The notes under the pieces were generated by a model. The model did not search any database. It had not been told where the DNA came from and worked only from the letters and a program-made list of their open reading frames with translations. A DNA stretch of 12,915 bases from DATELY01 sp035276085 (lineage in GTDB: Bacteria > Pseudomonadota > Gammaproteobacteria > Steroidobacterales > Steroidobacteraceae), in the NCBI GenBank assembly GCA_035276085.1, contig DATELY010000191.1, positions 1-12,915 of the forward strand. The letters are read 5' to 3'. Position numbers and translations under genes: made by a program. Below, one piece after another: positions 1 through 6,768 of this stretch. Every line of letters begins with the position of its first letter. Position 1 is the first letter of the stretch.

Positions 1-335
1 CTCCCCCGCGATGCGAGGGAGGACGGGAGCAAGTCTTTGCCAACGACAATTACGCACGCGGCCTTCTCCGGCTGCACGACACGGACGCAGTACCACTTCC
101 ACGCGACGGCCACACACTCCTATCGCAAGCTGCCGCCAACCCACTCGTGCTATTACACTGCGCGTCACTCGAAGCACTGGAGAGCGCCTGGCTCACGGCA
201 TTCGAGCGGGCACTCATCAGCGGCCACATCGAACAACTCGAACTCATCTTGGACGACATCCACATCAGCGCGAATCGTTGGAGCCACTGGCGACGCTGGC
301 GGCGCGTGCAGCCGCTCGCGACGGTGTTCGCATGA
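1..335 (+). CDS. RpfE-like protein, C-terminal fragment (phosphoglycerate-mutase-like regulatory family)
   Basis: The reading frame is open from base 3 to a TGA at 333-335 and enters from outside the window, so only about 110 C-terminal residues are seen. The end has a segment of acidic residues and leucines (about LELILDD), followed by a Trp/Arg-rich tail (WSHWRRWRR) and a short hydrophobic end. I recall a similar tail in RpfE-type proteins, which are encoded next to recJ in Xanthomonas and relatives and are loosely related to cofactor-independent phosphoglycerate mutase. The last codons overlap the recJ start in an ATGA, which suggests one operon and translational coupling. The biochemical role of this family is not well established. 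The family name rests on neighbourhood and tail composition; that this is a real coding end is more certain than its name. Confidence 0.55.
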   Translation, partial: PPRCEGGREQVFANDNYARGLLRLHDTDAVPLPRDGHTLLSQAAANPLVLLHCASLEALESAWLTAFERALISGHIEQLELILDDIHISANRWSHWRRWRRVQPLATVFA

Positions 336-2062
336 GACTGATCCGGCGTCGCAACGCGGGATGCAGCGACGGACTGCCCGCTCAGCTGCATCCGGTGGTG
401 CGTCGCGTGTATGCCGGTCGCGGCGTGCAGCAAGCGCAGGAGCTGGATCTCGCGCTCGAGCATCTGATTCCCGTGCGATCGTTGGGCGGCATCGCAGCGG
501 CTGTGGACTTGCTGCTGCATCACCGCGACCACGGCAGCCGCATCGTCGTCGTCGGCGATTTCGATGCGGACGGCGCGACGAGCACGGCATTGGTCGTGCG
601 GCAACTGCGGCGCCTCGGATTTCCGGATGTTCAGTTCATCGTTCCGAACCGTTTCCAGTTCGGCTACGGGCTGACGCCGGAAATCGTGCGCCTGGTGGCC
701 GAGCGACGCCCGCAGCTCATCGTCACCGTGGACAATGGCATGTCGAGCCACGCCGGCGTCCTCGAAGCGCGCGCGTTCGGCATCGACGTCCTCATTACGG
801 ATCACCACCTTCCCGGCGCGACCGCACCGTCAGCGGCTGCGATCGTCAATCCCAATGCGGCGGACGAGTCGTTTGCAAGCAAGGCGCTGGCGGGCGTCGG
901 CGTCGCGTTCTACACGATGGCGGCGCTCACCCGCGAAATGATGTCGCGCGGTCTGGTGCCATCGTCGGCAACGGTTGCCGAGCTGCTCGATCTGGTCGCG
1001 CTGGGCACGGTCGCCGATCTCGTGCCGCTCGACTACAACAATCGCATTCTCGTGCATCAGGGCTTGCGTCGCATTCGTGCGGGACGCTGCGTGCCCGGCA
1101 TTCGTGCGTTGATCGAAGCGGCCGAGCGAACGTTGTCGCAGGTCATTGCGGCAGATCTCGGTTTCCAGATCGGGCCGCGATTGAACGCCGCAGGTCGGCT
1201 GGACGATATGACCATCGGCATCCAATGCCTGCTCGCCGATGATCTGACGGAGGCGCGCGTGTTGGCCGCGCGACTCACGCAGCTCAATCGCGACCGCCGC
1301 GAGCTCGAACAGCGCATGCAACAGGAAGCGCTCGCCACGCTCGCGGACATGCGGGCGGAGGATCCGGCGCTACCGTTGGGTCTGTGCTTGTTCGACGAGA
1401 CCTGGCATCAAGGCGTCGTGGGCCTCGTGGCCGCGCGCGTGAAGGACCGTTTGCATCGGCCGGTCATTGCAATGGCACGCGGCGACGAGCAGATGCTGAA
1501 GGGATCGGCACGCTCCGTTCCGGGAGTGCACATCCGCGATGTGCTCGACGCGATTGCGGCACGCGAGCCCGATCTGATCGACAAGTTCGGCGGTCATGCG
1601 ATGGCCGCAGGTCTCAGCGTGCGTGCGGAGCGGTTGGAACGGTTTCAAGCCGCCTTCGATGAAGAAGTGCGGCGCTGGCTGGCGCCTGATGCGATCGCGG
1701 GCGTGATCGACAGCGACGGCGAGCTCAGCGCTGTCGAATTGTGTCTCGACACCGCGCAGGCTTTACGCGCGGCGGGTCCGTGGGGCCAGGCGTTTCCGGA
1801 GCCGCTCTTCGACGGCCACTTTTGCGTGCGCGAAACGCGAGTGCTCGGCGACCGTCATCTCAAGCTGAAGTTGGCATTGGACAATGGCGTTGCATGCGAG
1901 GCGATTGCCTTCCGCCATTTCGATGACGACGACGCGTGCGTCGTGCGTCCCGATCAGCGCGTGCAACTCGCGTATCGGGCGGACATCAATCACTACAACG
2001 GCACGGACAGGCTACAGCTCGTCGTCGAGCACGTCGCTGTCGATCCCGAAGCGATCGGTTGA
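332..2062 (+). CDS. recJ: Single-stranded-DNA-specific exonuclease RecJ
   Basis: RecJ degrades single-stranded DNA 5' to 3' in the RecF recombination pathway, mismatch repair and base excision repair, in the cytoplasm. The 576 residues match the family size (577 in E. coli). The DHH phosphoesterase motifs are all visible: GDFDADG at 75-81 (metal-binding Asp), VTVDNG near 134, the signature DHH at 157-159, and LGTVADLVPL near 226. The DHHA1 domain carries GGHAMAAG from residue 420, and a C-terminal OB-like segment (about 480-570) follows. The frame is open upstream to base 11, but I place the start at ATG 332. It overlaps the preceding stop as ATGA, and the upstream extension is Arg/Thr/His-rich shadow sequence of the rpfE-like gene. 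The stop lies 2 bases from the stop of the opposing ketosynthase gene. Confidence 0.96.
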   Translation: MRLIRRRNAGCSDGLPAQLHPVVRRVYAGRGVQQAQELDLALEHLIPVRSLGGIAAAVDLLLHHRDHGSRIVVVGDFDADGATSTALVVRQLRRLGFPDVQFIVPNRFQFGYGLTPEIVRLVAERRPQLIVTVDNGMSSHAGVLEARAFGIDVLITDHHLPGATAPSAAAIVNPNAADESFASKALAGVGVAFYTMAALTREMMSRGLVPSSATVAELLDLVALGTVADLVPLDYNNRILVHQGLRRIRAGRCVPGIRALIEAAERTLSQVIAADLGFQIGPRLNAAGRLDDMTIGIQCLLADDLTEARVLAARLTQLNRDRRELEQRMQQEALATLADMRAEDPALPLGLCLFDETWHQGVVGLVAARVKDRLHRPVIAMARGDEQMLKGSARSVPGVHIRDVLDAIAAREPDLIDKFGGHAMAAGLSVRAERLERFQAAFDEEVRRWLAPDAIAGVIDSDGELSAVELCLDTAQALRAAGPWGQAFPEPLFDGHFCVRETRVLGDRHLKLKLALDNGVACEAIAFRHFDDDDACVVRPDQRVQLAYRADINHYNGTDRLQLVVEHVAVDPEAIG

Positions 2063-2064
2063 CC

Positions 2065-3957
2065 TCAATCCGCTCCCGGCCAGCGATGCAATTCAGCCAG
2101 CTGCAACGCGGATCGACGCGTTCGGCGCCAGCGTCGTTCGCGCCGTTCGCGCTCCTGCCGTAGTTGCGGCCAGCGTTCGAGATACGCGGCCAGCACGTTC
2201 TCATCGATCCGATACCGCTTCAACGCGTCCGCAGTCGCGCTGCGCAACGCAATGGCGCCGTTATAGCCGCCGAAGCCTTGCGTCGCGGTCACGGCGCCGA
2301 CATCCCCGTCGCTACGCACGGGGTCCTTCTGCAAGGTGAACAGTTCCGCGGCCGCGCCCAGGTCGGGATCGCGGTTGCGCAAGGTCGGGACGGCGACTGC
2401 AGGCTCGCCGAGCACGTACTGCAGCGCTTGTCCTGCGGACTTGAGCCCGGTTTCGCCCATCGAGTGTCCATCGCCGACGGCTTTGGGCGTGCCGACGATC
2501 ATCTGCGGTAGTGCGCCGCCGAAGCCTTCGCGCTCAGCGGCGATTCTGCGAGCGGTGGCCGCGGTGGTCAGATCGGATTTGGAATTGGTGCGCGTGCCGG
2601 TGGCATGGGCGGCGAGATAGCTGAAATCGGCGACGCCATAGCCGTGGCCACGATGCGCCATGCTGAGCGTGTGAATGATGGCGTTCTCGCCGCCGAAACC
2701 CACGCCGGCGAAGTGCGCCTTGCCGCCGGTCTCGCCGCTCGTTCCCCAGCCGACGATGATGGAGGTGATGTCGAGGAAATTGCGCAGCGCGAAGTCGAGC
2801 GTCGTGATGATCAGGCCCGAGCCGGCATGACCGACGACGGTGCCGTTCGCATCGATGTCGAAGGGCGCAAGGCTCTCGTGCACACCGCGCTGTTCTTCCG
2901 GGCTGCGGCCCGCGTTCACCGCGGCCAGCTTGGCGCTCGTCATCATGGCGCCCGTACCGAAGGCTTCGAGCAAGCCGTAGTTCGGTTGCAGCCCTGCGTC
3001 GGCTGCCGTCCACAACATCATCTGTGGGCGGCGATAGCCGGGATAGTCGAACAACAGTTGCGGGGCCACCTCGGTGAATGCGATCGAAGCCGACGCGCAA
3101 GCGCCAATCGCGCAGAGCGGTGTCTGCGGCACGCGCATGTAGCCGTCGGGACCCCGCAATGCATCCAGCAGCGACGGATTCTTGAGCGTGCGGCTGATGC
3201 TGTAGGCCGGGGACAGCATCGTGGAGATGAGCGCCGGCCCGTGCGAAGACAACGAGCTTGCAAGCCGCGCGGCGAAGCGGTCCTTCGATTTGTCGTTGCT
3301 CGCGGGCGTGGCCCGCGGGGCAAGCCATTGAGTCAGTGCATCCAAACCCGGAAACGCCATGCCGGCCGCCACGCGAAAGAGCGACGGATCCGACAGCAAT
3401 TGCGACAGCGGTTGGGGCAATGCAGCGAGCGCACCCATCGCGGTATGGACGAACAACTGCGATTGCAAGGACGGCGCCAGGCGCGGGTCGTCGTCGAACA
3501 AGCCGTACATGTCTTTCAGGGACGACTCGCGCACGTCGCGGTACGTGATCCCGGCCAGGCGTCGTATACCGTCCTGCTCCCAGTCGTGCGGCAGGCAGGC
3601 AGCGACATCCAACTCTTCAGGTGCGCCTGCAGGCAGGTGATCGGTGAGCAGGCGAATCCCGGAATGGGCGCGCAGGCGCGGTCCGTATTCGCGCTCGATC
3701 TCTGCCAGCGAAGCGGCCTGGCCGGCCTTCTCGCCCTGCGCCCAGATGAACTGTGGGCGAGCATCCGTGTTGTCCTTGGCGACGTCCACGAGCGCGGCAT
3801 CGAAGGCGGCGAAACCGATGAATTCCGGCGCGCAGGCCACCCGCGCCTGATAAGTCTCCGTACTGCCGACGGCAGACAGAGAGCAGGACGTTCCAATCGT
3901 CACCAGGACTTGATCGGCGGTCAGCATCTCGCGAGGGTGTCCATCAGATGCGCGCAT
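2065..3957 (-). CDS. Large beta-ketoacyl synthase family protein
   Basis: A thiolase-fold condensing enzyme of the beta-ketoacyl-ACP synthase group, 630 residues from the longest start. Numbered from that start, the Cys-His-His set is complete: nucleophile Cys287 in GACASAS, His451 in HATGTRTNSKSD, and His498 in KAVGDGHSMGE with Lys492. It should therefore catalyse a decarboxylating Claisen condensation of acyl units; substrate and product are unknown. It is about 200 residues longer than FabF/FabB (about 410). Most of the extra length precedes the Cys (roughly residues 80-260, rich in predicted helix), and there is a short Arg-rich C-terminal tail (about 600-620). No ACP, ketoreductase or other fatty-acid gene lies next to it. 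It is transcribed against recJ and diverges from prfB. The start is uncertain: ATG at 3927 (620 residues, directly before LTADQVLVTIG) is an equally good candidate, and neither has a clear ribosome binding site. Family call is firm; role is open. Confidence 0.88.
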   Translation of the reverse strand: MRASDGHPREMLTADQVLVTIGTSCSLSAVGSTETYQARVACAPEFIGFAAFDAALVDVAKDNTDARPQFIWAQGEKAGQAASLAEIEREYGPRLRAHSGIRLLTDHLPAGAPEELDVAACLPHDWEQDGIRRLAGITYRDVRESSLKDMYGLFDDDPRLAPSLQSQLFVHTAMGALAALPQPLSQLLSDPSLFRVAAGMAFPGLDALTQWLAPRATPASNDKSKDRFAARLASSLSSHGPALISTMLSPAYSISRTLKNPSLLDALRGPDGYMRVPQTPLCAIGACASASIAFTEVAPQLLFDYPGYRRPQMMLWTAADAGLQPNYGLLEAFGTGAMMTSAKLAAVNAGRSPEEQRGVHESLAPFDIDANGTVVGHAGSGLIITTLDFALRNFLDITSIIVGWGTSGETGGKAHFAGVGFGGENAIIHTLSMAHRGHGYGVADFSYLAAHATGTRTNSKSDLTTAATARRIAAEREGFGGALPQMIVGTPKAVGDGHSMGETGLKSAGQALQYVLGEPAVAVPTLRNRDPDLGAAAELFTLQKDPVRSDGDVGAVTATQGFGGYNGAIALRSATADALKRYRIDENVLAAYLERWPQLRQERERRERRWRRTRRSALQLAELHRWPGAD

Positions 3958-3992
3958 TGTCGCGTGAGAGGCGAGAGTAATGGGTGAGGAGC

Positions 3993-4087
3993 CAACGGGC
4001 TACAGGCAACCGAGTACGGCCAGAAAAGCACGTCGCCGTCGAGGTAACTCCGGCCTTTGGCCGTTACCTGTCGCCCGTAGCCCGTTG
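3993..4087. repeat. Intergenic inverted-repeat element upstream of prfB
   Basis: Two perfect 11-base arms, CAACGGGCTAC at 3993-4003 and GTAGCCCGTTG at 4077-4087, enclose a second hairpin: GGTAAC at 4043-4048 with GTTACC at 4063-4068, and GGCC at 4052-4055 with GGCC at 4059-4062 around a TTT loop. The outer stem continues with a few more matches (GGC 4005-4007 with GCC 4074-4076). The element fills most of the space between the divergent ketosynthase and prfB genes. It could be a dispersed palindromic repeat, a cruciform, or part of a leader structure; a single copy cannot decide. No T-run follows, so it does not look like a classic terminator. Confidence 0.6.
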
Positions 4088-4135
4088 CCCCCCGTGCTAC
4101 CATCGCCGCTCGTTTTTGCCCCGTGCCGAACACCG

Positions 4136-5231
4136 ATGGAAATCAATCCAATCCGCAGAGCAATCGAAGACCTGTCCGAGCGCGGTGAGGCGCTGCGGAG
4201 GTTTCTTTGAATACGATGTGAAGAGCGACCGGCTCGCCGAAGTCTCGCGCGAGCTGGAAGATCCCGCCATCTGGAATACGCCCGATAAAGCACAGGAGCT
4301 CGGCCGCGAGCGCGCGCGGCTCGAGCAGGTCGTGGGCACGCTCGACCGAGTGCGCAAGGGATTGAGCGATGCGTCCGAGCTGCTGGACATGGCGGCGGCC
4401 GAGAACGATGAGTCCACGTTGCAAGTCATCGATCAGGACATCCGCACGCTCGATCGCGACGTGAAGCAGCTCGAGTTCAAGCGCATGTTCCCGGGTCAGA
4501 TGGATTCGCACAGCGCGTTCCTCGACATCCAGGCCGGCGCGGGCGGCACCGAGGCGCAGGATTGGGCGCAGATGCTGATGCGCATGTACCTGCGCTGGGG
4601 CGATGCCCGCGGCTACCAGACCGAGATCATCGACGAAAACGCAGGCGAGGTGGCGGGCATCAAGAGCGCGACCATCGCCTTCCAAGGCGATTACGCGTAT
4701 GGGTGGCTGCGAACCGAAACCGGCGTGCATCGCCTGGTGCGCAAGTCGCCGTTCGATTCGAATGCCCGGCGGCATACCTCGTTTGCTTCGGTCTTCATTT
4801 CGCCCGAGGTGGACGAGGACATCCAGATCGATATCAATCCCGCGGACCTGAAGACGGACGTCTATCGCTCGAGTGGAGCCGGCGGTCAGCACGTCAACAA
4901 GACCGAATCGGCGGTGCGCATCACGCACATGCCGACCGGCATCGTCGTCGCTTGTCAGGCGGAGCGCAGTCAGCACAAGAATCGCGACAAGGCGATGAAG
5001 ATGCTGAAAGCCAAGCTCTACGAGCTCGAAGTGAACAAGCGCAACGCGGCAGCGAAGGTGCTGGAAGACTCGAAGTCCGACGTGAGCTGGGGCAATCAGA
5101 TCCGCTCGTACGTGCTCGACCAGTCGCGCATCAAGGATTTGCGCACCGGCGTCGAAGTGGGCAATACGGGCGCCGTGCTGGATGGCGATCTCGATCAGTT
5201 TCTCGAAGCCAGTTTGAAGCAAGGCCTGTGA
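4136..5231 (+). CDS. prfB: Peptide chain release factor 2 (RF2), expressed by programmed +1 frameshift
   Basis: RF2 reads UGA and UAA stop codons and triggers peptide release on the ribosome. The coding region is join(4136..4207, 4209..5231). The first 24 codons, starting MEINPIRRAIEDLSERGEA, end at CTT and an in-frame TGA at 4208-4210; a +1 shift continues with EYDVKSDRLAEV. The product is 364 residues (E. coli 365). The stop-codon recognition tripeptide SPF is at 204-206 and the catalytic GGQ at 249-251 within SSGAGGQHVNKT. The residue equivalent to E. coli K-12 Thr246 is Ser245, which is typical of bacteria other than K-12. The start is set by homology to the E. coli N-terminus; no strong ribosome binding site precedes ATG 4136. 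A 0-frame extension upstream to 3980 runs through the inverted repeat and is unlikely to be translated. lysS follows 15 bases after the stop, as in many gammaproteobacteria. Confidence 0.97.
4197..4210 (+). promoter_or_regulatory. prfB programmed +1 frameshift site
   Basis: An internal Shine-Dalgarno-like GGAGG (4197-4201) is followed by TTT, the slippery codon CTT (4205-4207) and TGA (4208-4210). The 3-base spacing from GGAGG to CTT matches the E. coli site (AGGGGG TAT CTT TGA C). When RF2 is scarce, termination at TGA is slow and the peptidyl-tRNA slips forward one base, giving full-length RF2; this is the known autoregulatory loop. The base after TGA is A here, where E. coli has C. Confidence 0.95.
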
Positions 5232-5246
5232 GCTCTTTGGTGCCGC

Positions 5247-6755
5247 ATGAGCGATGACAATGCCCCGATGGACGAGAACAAGCCCGACGAGAACAAACTC
5301 ATTGCCGAGCGGCGCGCCAAGCTCGACCGGATCCGCGAGCACGGCATCGGCTTCCCCAACGATGTGCGGCGCGATGCGTTGGCCGATCAGTTGCTGACGG
5401 CGTACGGAGAGCATCCGGCGGAATGGTTCGACAGCAATGTCGTGCGCGCGAAGGTCGGCGGGCGCTTGATGGTCAAGCGCATCATGGGCAAGGCGAGCTT
5501 CGCCAAGATCCAGGATCGCACGGGCCAGATTCAACTGTTCCTGCAGAAAGAAACGCTCGGTTCCGCCTACGACGAGTTCAAGAGCTGGGATGTCGGCGAC
5601 ATCATCGCCGCGGAGGGGCAGTTGTTTCGCACCAAGGCGGGCGAGCTATCCATTCGTGCGGACAAGCTGCGCATCGCGGTGAAGTCACTGCGACCGTTGC
5701 CCGACAAGTGGCATGGACTTGCGGATCAGGAGATTCGCTATCGGCAGCGCTACGTCGACCTGATCATGAATCCGGAGAGCCGGCTCACGTTCGAGAAGCG
5801 CGCGCAGATCGTGAAATACATGCGCAACTTCCTCGATGCATCCGCCTTCCTCGAAGTGGAAACGCCGATGATGCAGGCGATTCCAGGCGGCGCCGTCGCG
5901 CGACCCTTCATCACGCATCACAACGCGCTCGATATGGACATGTACCTGCGCATTGCGCCGGAGCTGTACTTGAAGCGCCTGGTGGTGGGCGGTTTCGAGC
6001 GCGTGTACGAGATCAATCGCAACTTCCGTAACGAGGGTCTTTCGACGCGCCACAATCCCGAGTTCACCATGCTCGAGCTGTATCAGGCGTATGCCGACTA
6101 CAGCGATGTCATGGCGCTGACCGAGAATCTGATTCACGGCATCTGCGACACCGTGCATGGCTCCCGGCGCGTCGAGTATCAAGGCGAGGTGTTCGACTTT
6201 GCGCAACCGTTTCGTCGCGTTACGGTCGACGATCTCGTCGTGCATTTCAATCCGGGCATCGAGCGCGGCAAGTTGCGTGACGTGTCGTATCTGCGCGAGC
6301 ACTGCACGCGCCTGGGCATTCCCTTCAAGGACACGGACGGCGCGGGCAAGCTGCAGATCGAGATCTTCGAGAAGACGGCGGAGCAGCGCATCTCTCAGCC
6401 CACATTCGTGTATGCCTATCCGGCGGAAGTGTCGCCGCTCGCACGCCGCAACGATAACGATCCCTTCATCACCGACCGCTTCGAGTTCTTCGTCGGGGGT
6501 CGCGAGATCGCAAACGGGTTTTCGGAGTTGAACGATCCCGAAGATCAAGCCGCGCGATTCAAGGAGCAGGTCGCGCGCAAGAGTGCGGGTGATGAAGAGG
6601 CGATGTTCTATGACGCGGATTACATCCGCGCCTTGGAATATGGATTGCCGCCGACGGCGGGATTGGGGATTGGTGTTGATCGCCTCGTCATGTTGTTCAC
6701 CAACGCGGCGTCGATTCGTGACGTGCTGCTGTTCCCGCACATGCGGCCGGAGTGA
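5247..6755 (+). CDS. lysS: Lysyl-tRNA synthetase, class II
   Basis: Charges tRNA-Lys with lysine using ATP, in the cytoplasm. The 502 residues match the bacterial family (about 505). An N-terminal helical region is followed by an OB-fold anticodon-binding domain at about 68-150 (GRLMVKRIMGKASFAKIQD). The class II catalytic domain then shows motif 1 at about 201-222 (FLEVETPMM), motif 2 at about 250-275 with FRNEG at 260-264, and motif 3 GLGIGVDRL at 472-480. The first nine or so residues after the start are Asp/Asn-rich (MSDDNAPMDENK), as often seen in this family. It lies 15 bases downstream of prfB and is probably co-transcribed with it. It ends 13 bases before the stop of the converging peptidase gene, leaving no room for a separate terminator. 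Confidence 0.98.
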   Translation: MSDDNAPMDENKPDENKLIAERRAKLDRIREHGIGFPNDVRRDALADQLLTAYGEHPAEWFDSNVVRAKVGGRLMVKRIMGKASFAKIQDRTGQIQLFLQKETLGSAYDEFKSWDVGDIIAAEGQLFRTKAGELSIRADKLRIAVKSLRPLPDKWHGLADQEIRYRQRYVDLIMNPESRLTFEKRAQIVKYMRNFLDASAFLEVETPMMQAIPGGAVARPFITHHNALDMDMYLRIAPELYLKRLVVGGFERVYEINRNFRNEGLSTRHNPEFTMLELYQAYADYSDVMALTENLIHGICDTVHGSRRVEYQGEVFDFAQPFRRVTVDDLVVHFNPGIERGKLRDVSYLREHCTRLGIPFKDTDGAGKLQIEIFEKTAEQRISQPTFVYAYPAEVSPLARRNDNDPFITDRFEFFVGGREIANGFSELNDPEDQAARFKEQVARKSAGDEEAMFYDADYIRALEYGLPPTAGLGIGVDRLVMLFTNAASIRDVLLFPHMRPE

Positions 6756-6768
6756 GCGCGAACCTCTG

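Noticed and set aside
11..331. N-terminal extension of recJ
   Set aside because: The extension would overlap the rpfE-like gene entirely; its Arg/Thr-rich translation resembles no RecJ, and the ATGA overlap at 332 is a natural start.
147..335. Separate 62-residue gene starting at GTG 147
   Set aside because: The frame is open upstream to the window edge, so this is the end of a longer gene rather than a small one.
2605..3987. 460-codon open frame on the plus strand, opposite the ketosynthase
   Set aside because: It is the antisense shadow of a gene with clear catalytic motifs; the translation is rich in Arg, His and Ala with no recognisable domain.
3980..4135. Longer N-terminus for prfB starting upstream in the same frame
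   Set aside because: The extension is read through the inverted repeat and has no similarity to RF2, whose N-terminus matches from MEINP at 4136.
4143..5534. 463-codon open frame on the minus strand across prfB and lysS
   Set aside because: It lies opposite two highly conserved genes and spans their junction; its His/Ala/Leu/Arg-rich composition is typical of an antisense frame in high-GC DNA.
5685..6740. 351-codon open frame on the minus strand, opposite lysS
   Set aside because: Antisense shadow of the lysyl-tRNA synthetase catalytic domain.
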